Below are positions 41,282-50,693 of a stretch of 64,000 bases of DNA, one piece after another. The stretch covers positions 1 to 64,000 of the forward strand of contig NZ_LTDM01000005.1 in the NCBI RefSeq assembly GCF_001940565.1, read 5' to 3'. Under the pieces are notes generated by a model, which saw only the letters and a program-made list of their open reading frames with translations, was not told the origin of the DNA and ran no database searches. Source of the stretch: Tissierella creatinophila DSM 6911. Lineage in GTDB: Bacteria > Bacillota > Clostridia > Tissierellales > Tissierellaceae. Position 1 is the stretch's first letter, and every line of letters begins with the position of its first letter. The position numbers and the translations under genes are program-made.

Positions 41282-43159
41282 TTAAGATACTGCTCGTTCT
41301 TCAAACTGACTGTTATAGAGTTCAGCATAAAATCCTTCTTTTGCTAATAATTCATTATGGCTCCCTTGTTCTACTATATCACCGTCATTCATAACAAGTA
41401 TGAGATCTGCATTTTTTATAGTTGAAAGTCTGTGAGCTATTATGAAGCTAGTTCTCTTCTGCATTAAGTTTTCCATAGCTTTTTGTATTAACACTTCTGT
41501 TCTAGTATCTACTGAAGATGTAGCTTCATCTAGTATCAAGAGTCTAGGATCACTTAATATAGCCCTAGCTATTGTAAGAAGCTGTTTTTGTCCTTGAGAT
41601 ATATTGTTGGCTTCTTCATTTATAACCATATTATATCCTTCAGGTAATGTTTGAATAAATCTATGAGCATGAGCTGCCTTTGCAGCATTGATTACTTCTT
41701 CATCTGTAGCATCTAGTCTTCCATATCTAATATTATCCATTATAGTACCTTTAAATAGCCAGGTATCTTGAAGTACCATACCAAAATTTGATCTTAAATC
41801 TTCTCTTGAAAATTCTTTTATATCATGGCCATCTATAGATATACTACCTCCATTTAGTTCATAAAACCTCATAAGAAGTTTTACTATAGTAGTTTTACCA
41901 GCCCCTGTGGGACCCACGATAGCTACCTTTTGTCCAGGATTTACATGTGCTGTAAAATCATTTATTATAATTTTTTCTTTATCATAACCAAATTTTACAT
42001 TGTCAAAACTTACTCTTCCCTCTATAGTTTTAACTTCAATAGGATTCTTTGTTTCTAATATTTCTTCATCTTCTTCTAAAAACTCAAATACTCTCTCCGA
42101 TGCAGCAACTGTAGATTGAAGTACATTTGATATCTGGGCTACTTGATTTATAGGTTGAGTAAAGCTTCTTATATATTGAATAAATGAAAGAATATCTCCT
42201 ACTTCTATAGTTTTTCTAATAGCAAACCATCCTCCCAGAATGGAAACTCCTACATATCCTAGATTACCAACAAAACTCATAATAGGCATCATAAGTCCTG
42301 AAAGAAACTGAGATTTCCAAGCCGAATCATATAGTTCGTTATTTATATTTCTAAAAACTCCTACTGCTTCTCCTTCAGCATTAAAAGCTTTCATAATCTG
42401 GTGACCACCATATACTTCTTCAATGTGTCCATTTACCTTACCTAGAGATTCTTGTTGCCTAGTAAAGTATTTTTGTGACCTCTTTACTACATTTATTACA
42501 AGTAGAACTGAAACAGGTAAGATTAAAAGAGCTATTAAAGTCATTTGCCAAGATATGGAAACCATCATTATAAGGACACCTATTATGGTAGTAAATGAAG
42601 TTATAATCTGGCTTAAACTCTGATTTAATGACTGACTCACTGTATCTACATCATTTGTAACCCTAGATAATACATCACCATGAGATACTTTATCAAAGTA
42701 TTTTAGGGGTAGTTTATTTACCTTTTCAGATATCTCATTTCTTAAATTGTAGGATACCTTTTGAGCAACTCCTGTAACTATAAAGCCCTGTATAAATGCA
42801 AATAATGAAGATGAGGCATAAAGGGCTAACAAGATAAATATTATATTTTTTACATATTCAAAATCTATCCCTCCACCTTCTACTCCGGTGATTTTTTCTA
42901 TTACTCCTTCAAATATCTTTGTAGTAGCCTTACCAAGAATTTTAGGTCCTAATATAGCAAATATAGTACTACCTATGGCAAATATAACTACAAAGATTAA
43001 TTTTAATCTAAATGGCTTTAAATATGTCAAGAGTTTTTTAAATGTCCCTTTAAAATCTTTTGGTTTTTCAGTAGCAGCCCCTATATGTCCACCCATAGGG
43101 CCACCCATTCCACCCCCACCTCTTGGTTTGTTTTCAGTTTTTATATTTTTTTCTTTCAT
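41282..43159 (-). CDS. ABC exporter half-transporter (canonical subunit)
   Basis: The 625-residue fused membrane-ATPase protein begins with a Gly/Met-rich tail (RGGGGMGGPMGGHIG). A six-helix type IV ABC membrane domain (about 50-350) and the nucleotide-binding domain follow. Walker A is VGPTGAGKTTIVKLL, the signature is the variant NISQGQKQLLTIAR, and Walker B is LLILDEATSSVD with the catalytic Glu. The H-loop is IIAHRLSTIKNADLILV. It overlaps the next gene by four bases and forms a heterodimer of the BmrCD/EfrCD/TM287-288 kind that exports drugs or lipids. Confidence 0.92.
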   Translation of the reverse strand: MKEKNIKTENKPRGGGGMGGPMGGHIGAATEKPKDFKGTFKKLLTYLKPFRLKLIFVVIFAIGSTIFAILGPKILGKATTKIFEGVIEKITGVEGGGIDFEYVKNIIFILLALYASSSLFAFIQGFIVTGVAQKVSYNLRNEISEKVNKLPLKYFDKVSHGDVLSRVTNDVDTVSQSLNQSLSQIITSFTTIIGVLIMMVSISWQMTLIALLILPVSVLLVINVVKRSQKYFTRQQESLGKVNGHIEEVYGGHQIMKAFNAEGEAVGVFRNINNELYDSAWKSQFLSGLMMPIMSFVGNLGYVGVSILGGWFAIRKTIEVGDILSFIQYIRSFTQPINQVAQISNVLQSTVAASERVFEFLEEDEEILETKNPIEVKTIEGRVSFDNVKFGYDKEKIIINDFTAHVNPGQKVAIVGPTGAGKTTIVKLLMRFYELNGGSISIDGHDIKEFSREDLRSNFGMVLQDTWLFKGTIMDNIRYGRLDATDEEVINAAKAAHAHRFIQTLPEGYNMVINEEANNISQGQKQLLTIARAILSDPRLLILDEATSSVDTRTEVLIQKAMENLMQKRTSFIIAHRLSTIKNADLILVMNDGDIVEQGSHNELLAKEGFYAELYNSQFEERAVS

Positions 43160-45369
43160 ATAGCAAGCTCCTCTTCTGATAATTGGGATAGAGCAATTTG
43201 TTTGTAAACATCACAAGTCTTTAAAAGTTGTTTATGTGTACCCATACCAACTATCTTTCCTTCATCTAAAACTATAATCTTTTGGGCATTTTTAATGGTG
43301 TTTATTCTCTGCCCTACTATTAAAATTGTGCTCTCCTTTAATCTTTCATCTAGTGCAAGTCTTAAACTAGCATCTGTTTTAAAATCTAGTGCTGAAAAAC
43401 TATCATCAAATATAACAATCTCAGGTTTTTTAGCTATTGTTCTAGCTATTGAAAGTCTTTGTTTTTGTCCTCCTGATACATTTGTACCCCCTTGAGATAT
43501 CTCTGTATTAAGACCATCTTCTTTTCCATCTATAAACTCTTTAGACTTAGATGTCTCAACTGCTTCTAATACAGCTTTATAATCTATATCTTCATTTTTC
43601 CCATATTTTATATTACTTTCTATAGTTCCTGAAAAAAGAGTACTCTTTTGAGGAGTATAACCTATTCGGTTTCTTAAGTCATGAAGGCTTAAATCTCTAA
43701 TATCAACATTATCAAGTAAAATTTCACCTTCAGTAACATCATAAAACCTTGGTATTAAATTTATAATAGTTGACTTTCCACTTCCAGTACTTCCTATAAA
43801 AGCAACAGTTTCACCAGGTTTTGCAGTAAAATTTATATCCTTTATAACACATTCTTCTGCTCCTGGATATTTAAAACCTACATTTCTAAATTCTATAAGA
43901 CCTTTAGTTTTTCCATCTATAGTCTTAGGATTTTGAGGGTCTTTAATTGAAACTTCAGTATTTAATATATCCATAATTCTTCCAGCTGATACAGATGCCC
44001 TAGGAAGTATGACAGATACCATAGATAGCATCAAGAAAGACATAATAATTTGCATTGCATACTGCATAAATGCCATCATATCTCCAACCTGTATATTTGA
44101 ATTGGATATTTCCTTAGCGCCTACCCATACGATTAGAAGTATAACTCCATTCATTATAAGATTCATAGTAGGCATAAGAGTTATCATTATTCTAGATACA
44201 AAAAGGTTCGTATTTGTAAGCTCCTCATTTGCACGATCAAATTTTTCTTCTTCATATTTTTTTGTATTAAAAGCTCTTATAACAAGCATACCAGTAAGCG
44301 ATTCTCTCATTACAAGGTTTACCTTGTCTACAAGTTTTTGTATTCTCTTAAATCTAGGTATTGCCACACTAAATATTGCTATTAGGAGTATTAAGATTCC
44401 ACCTACTCCAACTCCTACTATCCAAGCCATAGAAGCATTTGTCCTTATAGCCCTTATAACTCCTCCAATACCAAGTATAGGGGCATAAACTACCATTCTA
44501 AGCATCATAACTGTAAACTGTTGTATCTGTTGTATATCATTTGTACTTCTGGTAATAAGTGAAGCAGTTGAAAAGTTGTCAAACTCACTATTTGAAAAGC
44601 TAGAGACTTTAGTAAAAACCTTATCTCTTAAATTTCTACTAAGTTTTGATGCAACTTTTGATGATAAAAAACCTACGGCTATCGCAGCTAACATACCTAA
44701 AAATGCAATAAGAAGCATGATACCTCCTATTGAGATAATATAATTTGATTGGATTTTTTGAATACTTATTCCAATAGCTTTATATTCATCTTTGATATAA
44801 ACTATAGCTGATTGATTTATCATTGCTTCTGGTAAAGTTTCAAACTTTTCATCTATCTCTAATTTTATCATTTCAAGCTGTTCTTGAGGTAGACTTCCAA
44901 GTGCTGTAAATGGATCTACTCCATCTGGTAAATTAGGAAAAGGTACCTCCCCACTTTTTATTGCATTTACTGCTAATATAGAACGTGCTAAGAAGTTATC
45001 CATCTTTTCTATTTGAGTCTTGTCTTTATTTTCTAAAACATATAAAGGTTCATCTTTTAATACTTCATACTTTTTCTGCAAAATTTTGTACTCTTTTTCT
45101 TCTAAGTTTTCCTTGCTTATAAGCCTATAATTATTATCTAAAACTTCTAGTTCATCATCTTTTAAAAACAACTTTATCGTTTCCATCTCTTTTTTTCTAA
45201 TAACTTCAGGCACTGAGTTCTCTATACCATTTTGTTGTATACCTACATTTACTATATTTGACATATAATCTGGTAAACTTAAATCTGCCATAGCTTGAGA
45301 AAATAATAAAGCTACAATTAAGATTAAAGATATAGTAAACGGTTTAAACTCCTTAAATAATTTTAACAC
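43156..45369 (-). CDS. ABC exporter half-transporter (degenerate-site subunit)
   Basis: The 737-residue partner subunit has Walker A GSTGSGKSTIINL and the normal signature NVSGGQKQRLSIAR. Walker B reads IVIFDDSFSALD, where Asp replaces the catalytic Glu. This is the degenerate ATP site expected in heterodimeric exporters. An extra extracellular segment of about 160 residues (40-205, rich in Glu and Lys) lies between helices 1 and 2, as in some BmrC/YheI-type subunits. It is coded first after the MarR repressor, with a seven-base overlap. Confidence 0.92.
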   Translation of the reverse strand: MLKLFKEFKPFTISLILIVALLFSQAMADLSLPDYMSNIVNVGIQQNGIENSVPEVIRKKEMETIKLFLKDDELEVLDNNYRLISKENLEEKEYKILQKKYEVLKDEPLYVLENKDKTQIEKMDNFLARSILAVNAIKSGEVPFPNLPDGVDPFTALGSLPQEQLEMIKLEIDEKFETLPEAMINQSAIVYIKDEYKAIGISIQKIQSNYIISIGGIMLLIAFLGMLAAIAVGFLSSKVASKLSRNLRDKVFTKVSSFSNSEFDNFSTASLITRSTNDIQQIQQFTVMMLRMVVYAPILGIGGVIRAIRTNASMAWIVGVGVGGILILLIAIFSVAIPRFKRIQKLVDKVNLVMRESLTGMLVIRAFNTKKYEEEKFDRANEELTNTNLFVSRIMITLMPTMNLIMNGVILLIVWVGAKEISNSNIQVGDMMAFMQYAMQIIMSFLMLSMVSVILPRASVSAGRIMDILNTEVSIKDPQNPKTIDGKTKGLIEFRNVGFKYPGAEECVIKDINFTAKPGETVAFIGSTGSGKSTIINLIPRFYDVTEGEILLDNVDIRDLSLHDLRNRIGYTPQKSTLFSGTIESNIKYGKNEDIDYKAVLEAVETSKSKEFIDGKEDGLNTEISQGGTNVSGGQKQRLSIARTIAKKPEIVIFDDSFSALDFKTDASLRLALDERLKESTILIVGQRINTIKNAQKIIVLDEGKIVGMGTHKQLLKTCDVYKQIALSQLSEEELAI

Positions 45370-45815
45370 CCTTTCACCTCATTCTTTTCTGATTTTTCTT
45401 TTAGATTGTTACCCATTTTTTGAAGAAGTAATTTAAGAGTTTCTTTTTCTTCTAAAGAAAACCCATTAAAACACTCTTCTGATAAAGCTTCAATAGCTTC
45501 TTTTGCCTTTTTACATATATCTCTGCCTTCTGATGTTAAATGCACTCTAGATACTCTCTGGTCTTTAAGATCTTGTTTTCTAATTAATAGACCTGATTTT
45601 TCCATCCTCTTTAACATTACATTTATAGTAGAGGGGGTTATCTTTAATATATCTGCAATCTCTCTTTGACTTAAACCATCACTTTTTTCTAATGTGAATA
45701 ACAAAGGCGGCTGACCGTGATATATCCCTATTTCACTTAAAAGTATATGTGTTCGATAATAATGTACTCTTGCTACATTTAAAAATGCAAAGTACAAAGA
45801 ATCCTTATCAATCAT
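45363..45815 (-). CDS. MarR family repressor of the ABC exporter
   Basis: A 150-residue winged-helix MarR protein. PPLLFTLEKSDGLSQREIADIL is followed by the recognition helix ITPSTINVMLKRMEKSGLL and the wing RKQDLKDQRVSRVHLT. The start was set at ATG 45813-45815 behind AAAGGAAGTG, seven codons inside the longest frame. It is the first gene of the operon with the exporter pair. It probably represses the promoter between the two palindromes at 45840-45914 and is released by an exported compound. Confidence 0.9.
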   Translation of the reverse strand: MIDKDSLYFAFLNVARVHYYRTHILLSEIGIYHGQPPLLFTLEKSDGLSQREIADILKITPSTINVMLKRMEKSGLLIRKQDLKDQRVSRVHLTSEGRDICKKAKEAIEALSEECFNGFSLEEKETLKLLLQKMGNNLKEKSEKNEVKGC

Positions 45816-45839
45816 ATTTTCACTTCCTTTACCCATTTT

Positions 45840-45914
45840 ACTTAGTCGGCTAACTATTATTATGATATCTTATTTTTTATTCAATGTCAATATTTGTTTG
45901 TTAGTCGACTAAGT
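45840..45914 (-). promoter_or_regulatory. MarR-controlled promoter with two palindromic operators
   Basis: TTAGTCGGCTAA-type and TTAGTCGACTAA palindromes lie at 45840-45854 and 45900-45914. Between them is a minus-strand promoter with TTGACA (45885-45890) and TATCAT (45862-45867), spacer 17. Repressor on both sites would enclose the promoter. Confidence 0.85.
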
Positions 45915-46037
45915 ATTTTTAAAAAATAAAAAATGAAAAGTTTTTTATTCTAAGAACATAATTATTTATATAATCATTTTAGCCCTAGATTAATAAACTT
46001 CCCACTTTATATTAGCCCTAAATTATCTTTTTCATTA

Positions 46038-48365
46038 CTATTTATTCCAAAATCTTTGTAATTTTATACTCAATTCTTTATTATTTTTAACCGATTCACT
46101 ACTCTTCCACTCTTGGGGGAAAAGCTTTCTATACTTAGTAGTTCCAAATCTATCATCTATAAGAAGAATTGCTCCTTTATCTTGTTCAGTTCTTATAACC
46201 CTTCCTGCCGCCTGAAGAACTTTATTTATTCCAGGATAAGTATATGCATAGTCAAAACCTTTACGAGTAGTTTCATTAAAATATTCTTTTACAATATCTC
46301 TTTCAAAACTGATTCCAGGCAGACCTACCCCTACTATTACAGCACCTATAAGTTTATCTCCAACTAAATCTATTCCCTCAGAAAACATGCCTCCAAGAAC
46401 ACCAAATGCTATAAGATCATCATCATTATTAAATTGTTCTAAGAATTCTTCTTTATTTTTCTCATTCATATTTTGTTCTTGAAGAAGAATATTTAAGCCA
46501 TCATACTCTAATATTTCATATATTCTCTTCATATATAGGTAGGATGGGAAAAATATGAAATAGTTTCCCCTTTTTACTGAAGTAAAAGTCTTTATAGCTT
46601 CTACTATCGTCCTATAACTTTCTTCTCTATCAATATATCTAGTAGATATATTGTCTCTTATGAGTAAGGATAAGTTTTCTCTTGGAAAAGGAGAAGTAAG
46701 TCTTATATGATAATCTTGTTCGCCTTCACCAAGTAAGTTTTTATAATAATCTATAGGAGTTAAGGTAGCTGAAAAGAATATACTAGATACCCCTCTTTTA
46801 AGAGATTCCCTTAGAAGGGATGAAGGGTTTACGCAAAACAGTTTTAACCTCATCCCATCTTCTTGTATTTTTACCTCTGTTATATAGTTTTCATCATATA
46901 ACTCAGATATTTTCAAATACTTTACTATATCAAAATAAACTTCTATTACCTTTTCATAGTCTGGATCATCCTTTTCCTCTATAAGCCAAGGTTCTAGTGA
47001 TGTTAATAGAGATTTTAAAGGAAAGTAAAACTCTGTAAATTCTTGTTTTGATTTAAAGTTCTCTACTATATTACTTTCTTGTTTTAAACTATCAAATAAT
47101 CTATCTATTTTTCTAATCTTTTTCTTTATCGATACATGTTTTCCTTTAAATTTATTTCTTAATTCATAAAATTTTTCTTTATTTAATGTAGCTGAAAACA
47201 TTTCTCTAGATCTATCTATTAAATTATGAGCTTCATCTACTAAAAATACATAGTTATAACTTAAGTCATCGAAAAACCTCTTTAAATAAACCTGTGGATC
47301 AAATACATAATTGTAATCACAAATTATAACATCCATCCAAAGACTTATATCTAGCGAAAATTCAAAGGGACACACGTGATATTTTAAAGAGTATTCTTTT
47401 ATCTTTTCTCTATCTATCAAATCTTCATTTAAAAATATATCCATTATAGCATCATTTACTCTATCAAAATGGCCTTTTGCAAATTTACAGTCCCGAGGAT
47501 TGCATTTTACCTCTTCATTTAAACAAATCTTATCTTTAGCAGTTAATACTATTGTCTTTATCTTTAGTCCTCTATCAATTAGGAGATTCATAGATTTAAC
47601 TGGAACTTCACGAGTTATAGTTTTAGCTGTGAGATAAAATATCTTCTTAGCTTTCCCCTCACCCATGGCTTTTATAGCTGGAAAAAGAGTAGACATAGTT
47701 TTTCCTATCCCTGTTGGTGCTTTAGTAAAAAGATTTTTCTTTTCCTTTATTGTCTTATAAACTGCAACTGCTAGTTCTCTCTGCCCATTTCTATATGTTT
47801 TAAAGGGGAAATTTAAACTCTCTATAGACTCATCCCTTATATATTCCCAATCAAAACTCAGTTTTGCCCAATCTATATACTTTTCTATTAAAGAGATCAG
47901 AAAATCTTTTAATTTTTCTTGCGTAAACTCTTCTTTAAATTTCTTTATTTCTTCAGATTCAATATGAAAATATGTAATTTGTATATCTATTTTTTCTAAG
48001 TCATTTTGGATACTATAAATATATCCATAAACTTTAGCTTGCGCCCAATGCAGAGGATTAAAGTCTTTTTCTATAGTTTTTAAATCATGCGTTGTACTCT
48101 TTATTTCATCTATTATAGCAGTACTTTCAAGCCTATATATGCCATCAGCTCTACCCTCTATTTCAAAACTATATTCTTCATATTCAAATATATATTTTAA
48201 ACTAACTTCGGCTTTATAATTTTTTCCATAAGCTTTTTGAACTTGTTGGTGAGCACGAGTCCCTTCTAGAGCTCTATTTGTAGATTTAAAACTATTATCT
48301 ATATCTCCACTTCTCATAACAAACTCTATTAAATTTCTAACTGATATTTTTATATTTTTTTTCAT
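46038..48365 (-). CDS. Rad3/DinG-like ATP-dependent DNA helicase
   Basis: A 775-residue superfamily 2 helicase. The first 200 residues look like a PD-(D/E)XK-type nuclease or nuclease-like domain (SLKYIFEYEEYSFEIEGRADGI, then IIDEIKSTTHDL, HWAQAKVYGYIY). The helicase core has Walker A TKAPTGIGKTMSTLF and the DEAH box VFLVDEAHNLIDR. Four Cys between them (KICLNEEVKCNPRDCKF and HVCPFEFS) are placed like the XPD iron-sulfur cluster. Motif VI is QAAGRVIRTEQDKGAILLIDDRF. It is likely a 5'-3' helicase in DNA repair. Confidence 0.85.
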   Translation of the reverse strand: MKKNIKISVRNLIEFVMRSGDIDNSFKSTNRALEGTRAHQQVQKAYGKNYKAEVSLKYIFEYEEYSFEIEGRADGIYRLESTAIIDEIKSTTHDLKTIEKDFNPLHWAQAKVYGYIYSIQNDLEKIDIQITYFHIESEEIKKFKEEFTQEKLKDFLISLIEKYIDWAKLSFDWEYIRDESIESLNFPFKTYRNGQRELAVAVYKTIKEKKNLFTKAPTGIGKTMSTLFPAIKAMGEGKAKKIFYLTAKTITREVPVKSMNLLIDRGLKIKTIVLTAKDKICLNEEVKCNPRDCKFAKGHFDRVNDAIMDIFLNEDLIDREKIKEYSLKYHVCPFEFSLDISLWMDVIICDYNYVFDPQVYLKRFFDDLSYNYVFLVDEAHNLIDRSREMFSATLNKEKFYELRNKFKGKHVSIKKKIRKIDRLFDSLKQESNIVENFKSKQEFTEFYFPLKSLLTSLEPWLIEEKDDPDYEKVIEVYFDIVKYLKISELYDENYITEVKIQEDGMRLKLFCVNPSSLLRESLKRGVSSIFFSATLTPIDYYKNLLGEGEQDYHIRLTSPFPRENLSLLIRDNISTRYIDREESYRTIVEAIKTFTSVKRGNYFIFFPSYLYMKRIYEILEYDGLNILLQEQNMNEKNKEEFLEQFNNDDDLIAFGVLGGMFSEGIDLVGDKLIGAVIVGVGLPGISFERDIVKEYFNETTRKGFDYAYTYPGINKVLQAAGRVIRTEQDKGAILLIDDRFGTTKYRKLFPQEWKSSESVKNNKELSIKLQRFWNK

Positions 48366-48452
48366 AAATTTCCTCCATACATCATTATACCAAATTAGAA
48401 AGAAAACTTATATCAAGGGGGTTTTTTTATATAGGATTTTAAAATGTGTATT

Positions 48453-48660
48453 TTGACACATTTGCAATAGCCCATATTTTGTGATATGCTTATTAAGTGA
48501 TAATTTTAAAAAAGAAAGATTACAACTTAATAAATTACAATGCTTAATTCTTTTTTAAGAAGCGGGGGAACCAATATTTTGGGGTGAATCATTTTGAAGA
48601 ACAACCCTTTGTTCTAATCCATCAGCTAACCTCGTAGGCCAAAAAGGGGAGTATATCATT
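48453..48660 (+). promoter_or_regulatory. Promoter and ydaO/yuaA-type (c-di-AMP) riboswitch
   Basis: A TTGACA/TATTTT promoter (48453-48480, spacer 16) is followed by an RNA with conserved blocks of the ydaO class: GCGGGGGAACCAA (48562-48574), GGGGTGAATC (48581-48590) and CAGCTAACCTCGTAGGC (near 48623-48639). The class senses cyclic di-AMP and usually turns off osmolyte and potassium uptake genes. The downstream gene codes for osmolyte uptake, which fits. Start and end of the aptamer are approximate (about 48525-48660). Confidence 0.8.
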
Positions 48661-48667
48661 GAATTTT

Positions 48668-48695
48668 AAAAACTATGGTGCTCCATAGTTTTTTT
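48668..48695 (+). terminator. Riboswitch-controlled intrinsic terminator
   Basis: AACTATGG/CCATAGTT arms with a 4-base loop and a seven-T run lie directly after the aptamer and about 120 bases before the coding region. This is the expected expression platform. Confidence 0.88.
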
Positions 48696-48812
48696 GTACT
48701 CATTTTCAGGAAAATGCTTATTTCACTACTATTATGTGTAATTTTATATATGATTTTTCTTTATAGGCAAATGAAAATGTAAATAATTAGACTAAAGGGA
48801 GGAAAATATAAT

Positions 48813-50693
48813 TTGAAAAAAATGATAAGTATTTTAATGATAATTTTAATCTTGTTTTCTAGTGTTTTGGGAAGTACTTCATTTGCAGAAGATAAGAAAA
48901 TAGTATTTGCAGATCCAGGTTGGGACAGTGTGAAACTTCACAATGCTATAGCTGGTACTATTGTCAAGGCACTTTATGGATATTCATTTACGGAAGTTCC
49001 AGGTTCAAGTACAATCCTACATGAGGCTCTACTAAAAGGTGAAGTTGATGTTCATATGGAAGAATGGACAGACAATTTAGCAACTTATGATGTAGATCTA
49101 AATGCAGGGAATTTTAGAGAACTTGGGATAAACTTTAATGATAGCTACCAAGGTATCTATGTACCAAGATATGTTATAGAAGGAGATAGTGAGAGAGGAA
49201 TTAAAGCTAGTGCTCCTGATTTAAAAAATATTTGGGACTTAAAAAAGTATCCTGAAATATTTAAAGATGAAGAAAATCCTACTATGGGTAGAATGTATGG
49301 TTCTATTCCAGGCTGGGAAGTAGATGAAATAATTTATAATAAATATAAACATTATGGTTTAGATGAAAACTTTATATACTTTAGACCAGGTTCAGAAGCA
49401 GCCCTTACGGCAGCTATAACTTCAGCATATGAAAAAGGAGAACCAATAGCTGGATATTACTGGGAACCAACTTGGCTTCTAGGACTTTATGATATGGTTT
49501 TATTAGATGACAAACCTTATAACGCAGATACAGTAAAACAAGGTAAAACAACACTTCCCGCAGTTAAGGTTACGGTAGCTACAAGTAATAAATTTTATGA
49601 AAATGAAGAAAATAAAAAAGTTATAGCTTTTCTAGAAAAATATAGAACATCAAGCGCCCTTACCTCAGAAGGTTTAGCTCACATACAAGAAACAGGAGAT
49701 AGTTATATTGAAACTGCTAAATGGTTCTTAGTCAAGCACGATGAGCTCCTAGATGAATGGTTAGACAAAGAAGATGCGCAGAAGATGAGAAATTATTTAA
49801 GCGAAGAAGAAAATGAAAAAAAAGGAAACTTGATTTATGATTTTCCTTTCAAAGTTCCAATTAACTTAAAGGCAATAGATGATTCAGTAAGAAACTTTAG
49901 TGTTAAACATGATGCATTCTTTGAAGTAATTAGAGAAGCTCTTAAAACTCTTGTAACATCAATTCAAACAGTTCTTAACTTTATACCATGGTTTGTACTT
50001 CTTATAGCAGTATTCTTGGCTGGTTGGAAAGTCTCAGGCAAGTTTCTTACAGGTCTACTTTATACAGGATTTCTATTTTTAATAGGGATGGTAGGCTATT
50101 GGAATCTTATGAATGAAACCTTAGCTATAATCCTAGCTTCTGTCCTTATATCGCTCCTTATTGGTTTTCCAATTGGCATTTTTCTTTCAACAAGTGATAG
50201 GGGAAATAGTATAATAAGACCAATACTAGATACTATGCAAACTATGCCCGTATTTGTATACCTTATACCTGCACTTCTTTTCTTTGGATTAGGTAAAGCT
50301 CCAGCTGTAATAGCTACTACTATATATGCAGTAGTTCCTATAATAAGGCTTACAAATCTTGGTATAAGACAAATTGATGAAGAAATTGTGGAAGCTTCCA
50401 AATCATTTGGTTCCACAACCTTTCAGTCTCTATTTAAAGTACAAATACCACAAGCCTTACCTACAATAATGACAGGTGTAAACCAAACCCTAATGATGGC
50501 TATATCCATGGTAGTTACAACATCTATGATAGGTGCCACGGGTCTTGGTATGGAAGTGTTACTTGGAGTTAATAGAGTAGAAATAGGAAGAGGTCTAGTT
50601 TCTGGTACTGCAGTTGTAATAATAGCAGTAGTCTTAGATAGACTTACTCAAGGACTTGTTAATAAAAATGAGGTGAAAACAGATGTCCAATAA
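48813..50693 (+). CDS. Glycine betaine/proline-type ABC transporter, fused binding protein and permease
   Basis: The 626-residue protein starts with a signal sequence (ISILMIILILFSSVLGSTSFA). An OpuAC-type substrate-binding domain follows (residues 28-320: FADPGWDSVKLHNAIAG, GEVDVHMEEWTDN, YYWEPTWLLGLYD), then a linker. The C-terminal OpuAB permease (about 370-610) has the EAA-like loop DEEIVEASKSFGSTTFQSLFKVQIPQA. Binding domain first and permease last is the reverse of the better-known Lactococcus OpuABC order. The start is TTG 48813, nine bases after GGGAGG. It imports compatible solutes with the ATPase at 50683. Confidence 0.9.
   Translation: MKKMISILMIILILFSSVLGSTSFAEDKKIVFADPGWDSVKLHNAIAGTIVKALYGYSFTEVPGSSTILHEALLKGEVDVHMEEWTDNLATYDVDLNAGNFRELGINFNDSYQGIYVPRYVIEGDSERGIKASAPDLKNIWDLKKYPEIFKDEENPTMGRMYGSIPGWEVDEIIYNKYKHYGLDENFIYFRPGSEAALTAAITSAYEKGEPIAGYYWEPTWLLGLYDMVLLDDKPYNADTVKQGKTTLPAVKVTVATSNKFYENEENKKVIAFLEKYRTSSALTSEGLAHIQETGDSYIETAKWFLVKHDELLDEWLDKEDAQKMRNYLSEEENEKKGNLIYDFPFKVPINLKAIDDSVRNFSVKHDAFFEVIREALKTLVTSIQTVLNFIPWFVLLIAVFLAGWKVSGKFLTGLLYTGFLFLIGMVGYWNLMNETLAIILASVLISLLIGFPIGIFLSTSDRGNSIIRPILDTMQTMPVFVYLIPALLFFGLGKAPAVIATTIYAVVPIIRLTNLGIRQIDEEIVEASKSFGSTTFQSLFKVQIPQALPTIMTGVNQTLMMAISMVVTTSMIGATGLGMEVLLGVNRVEIGRGLVSGTAVVIIAVVLDRLTQGLVNKNEVKTDVQ

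Noticed and set aside
43295..44488. Plus-strand frames of 66 and 159 codons
   Set aside because: Antisense shadows of the ABC exporter gene. The AT-rich codon use of the real gene leaves few stops on the other strand.
48366..48812. Possible short coding region before the osmolyte operon
   Set aside because: The conserved blocks and terminator fit a ydaO-type riboswitch, and no frame has a binding site.
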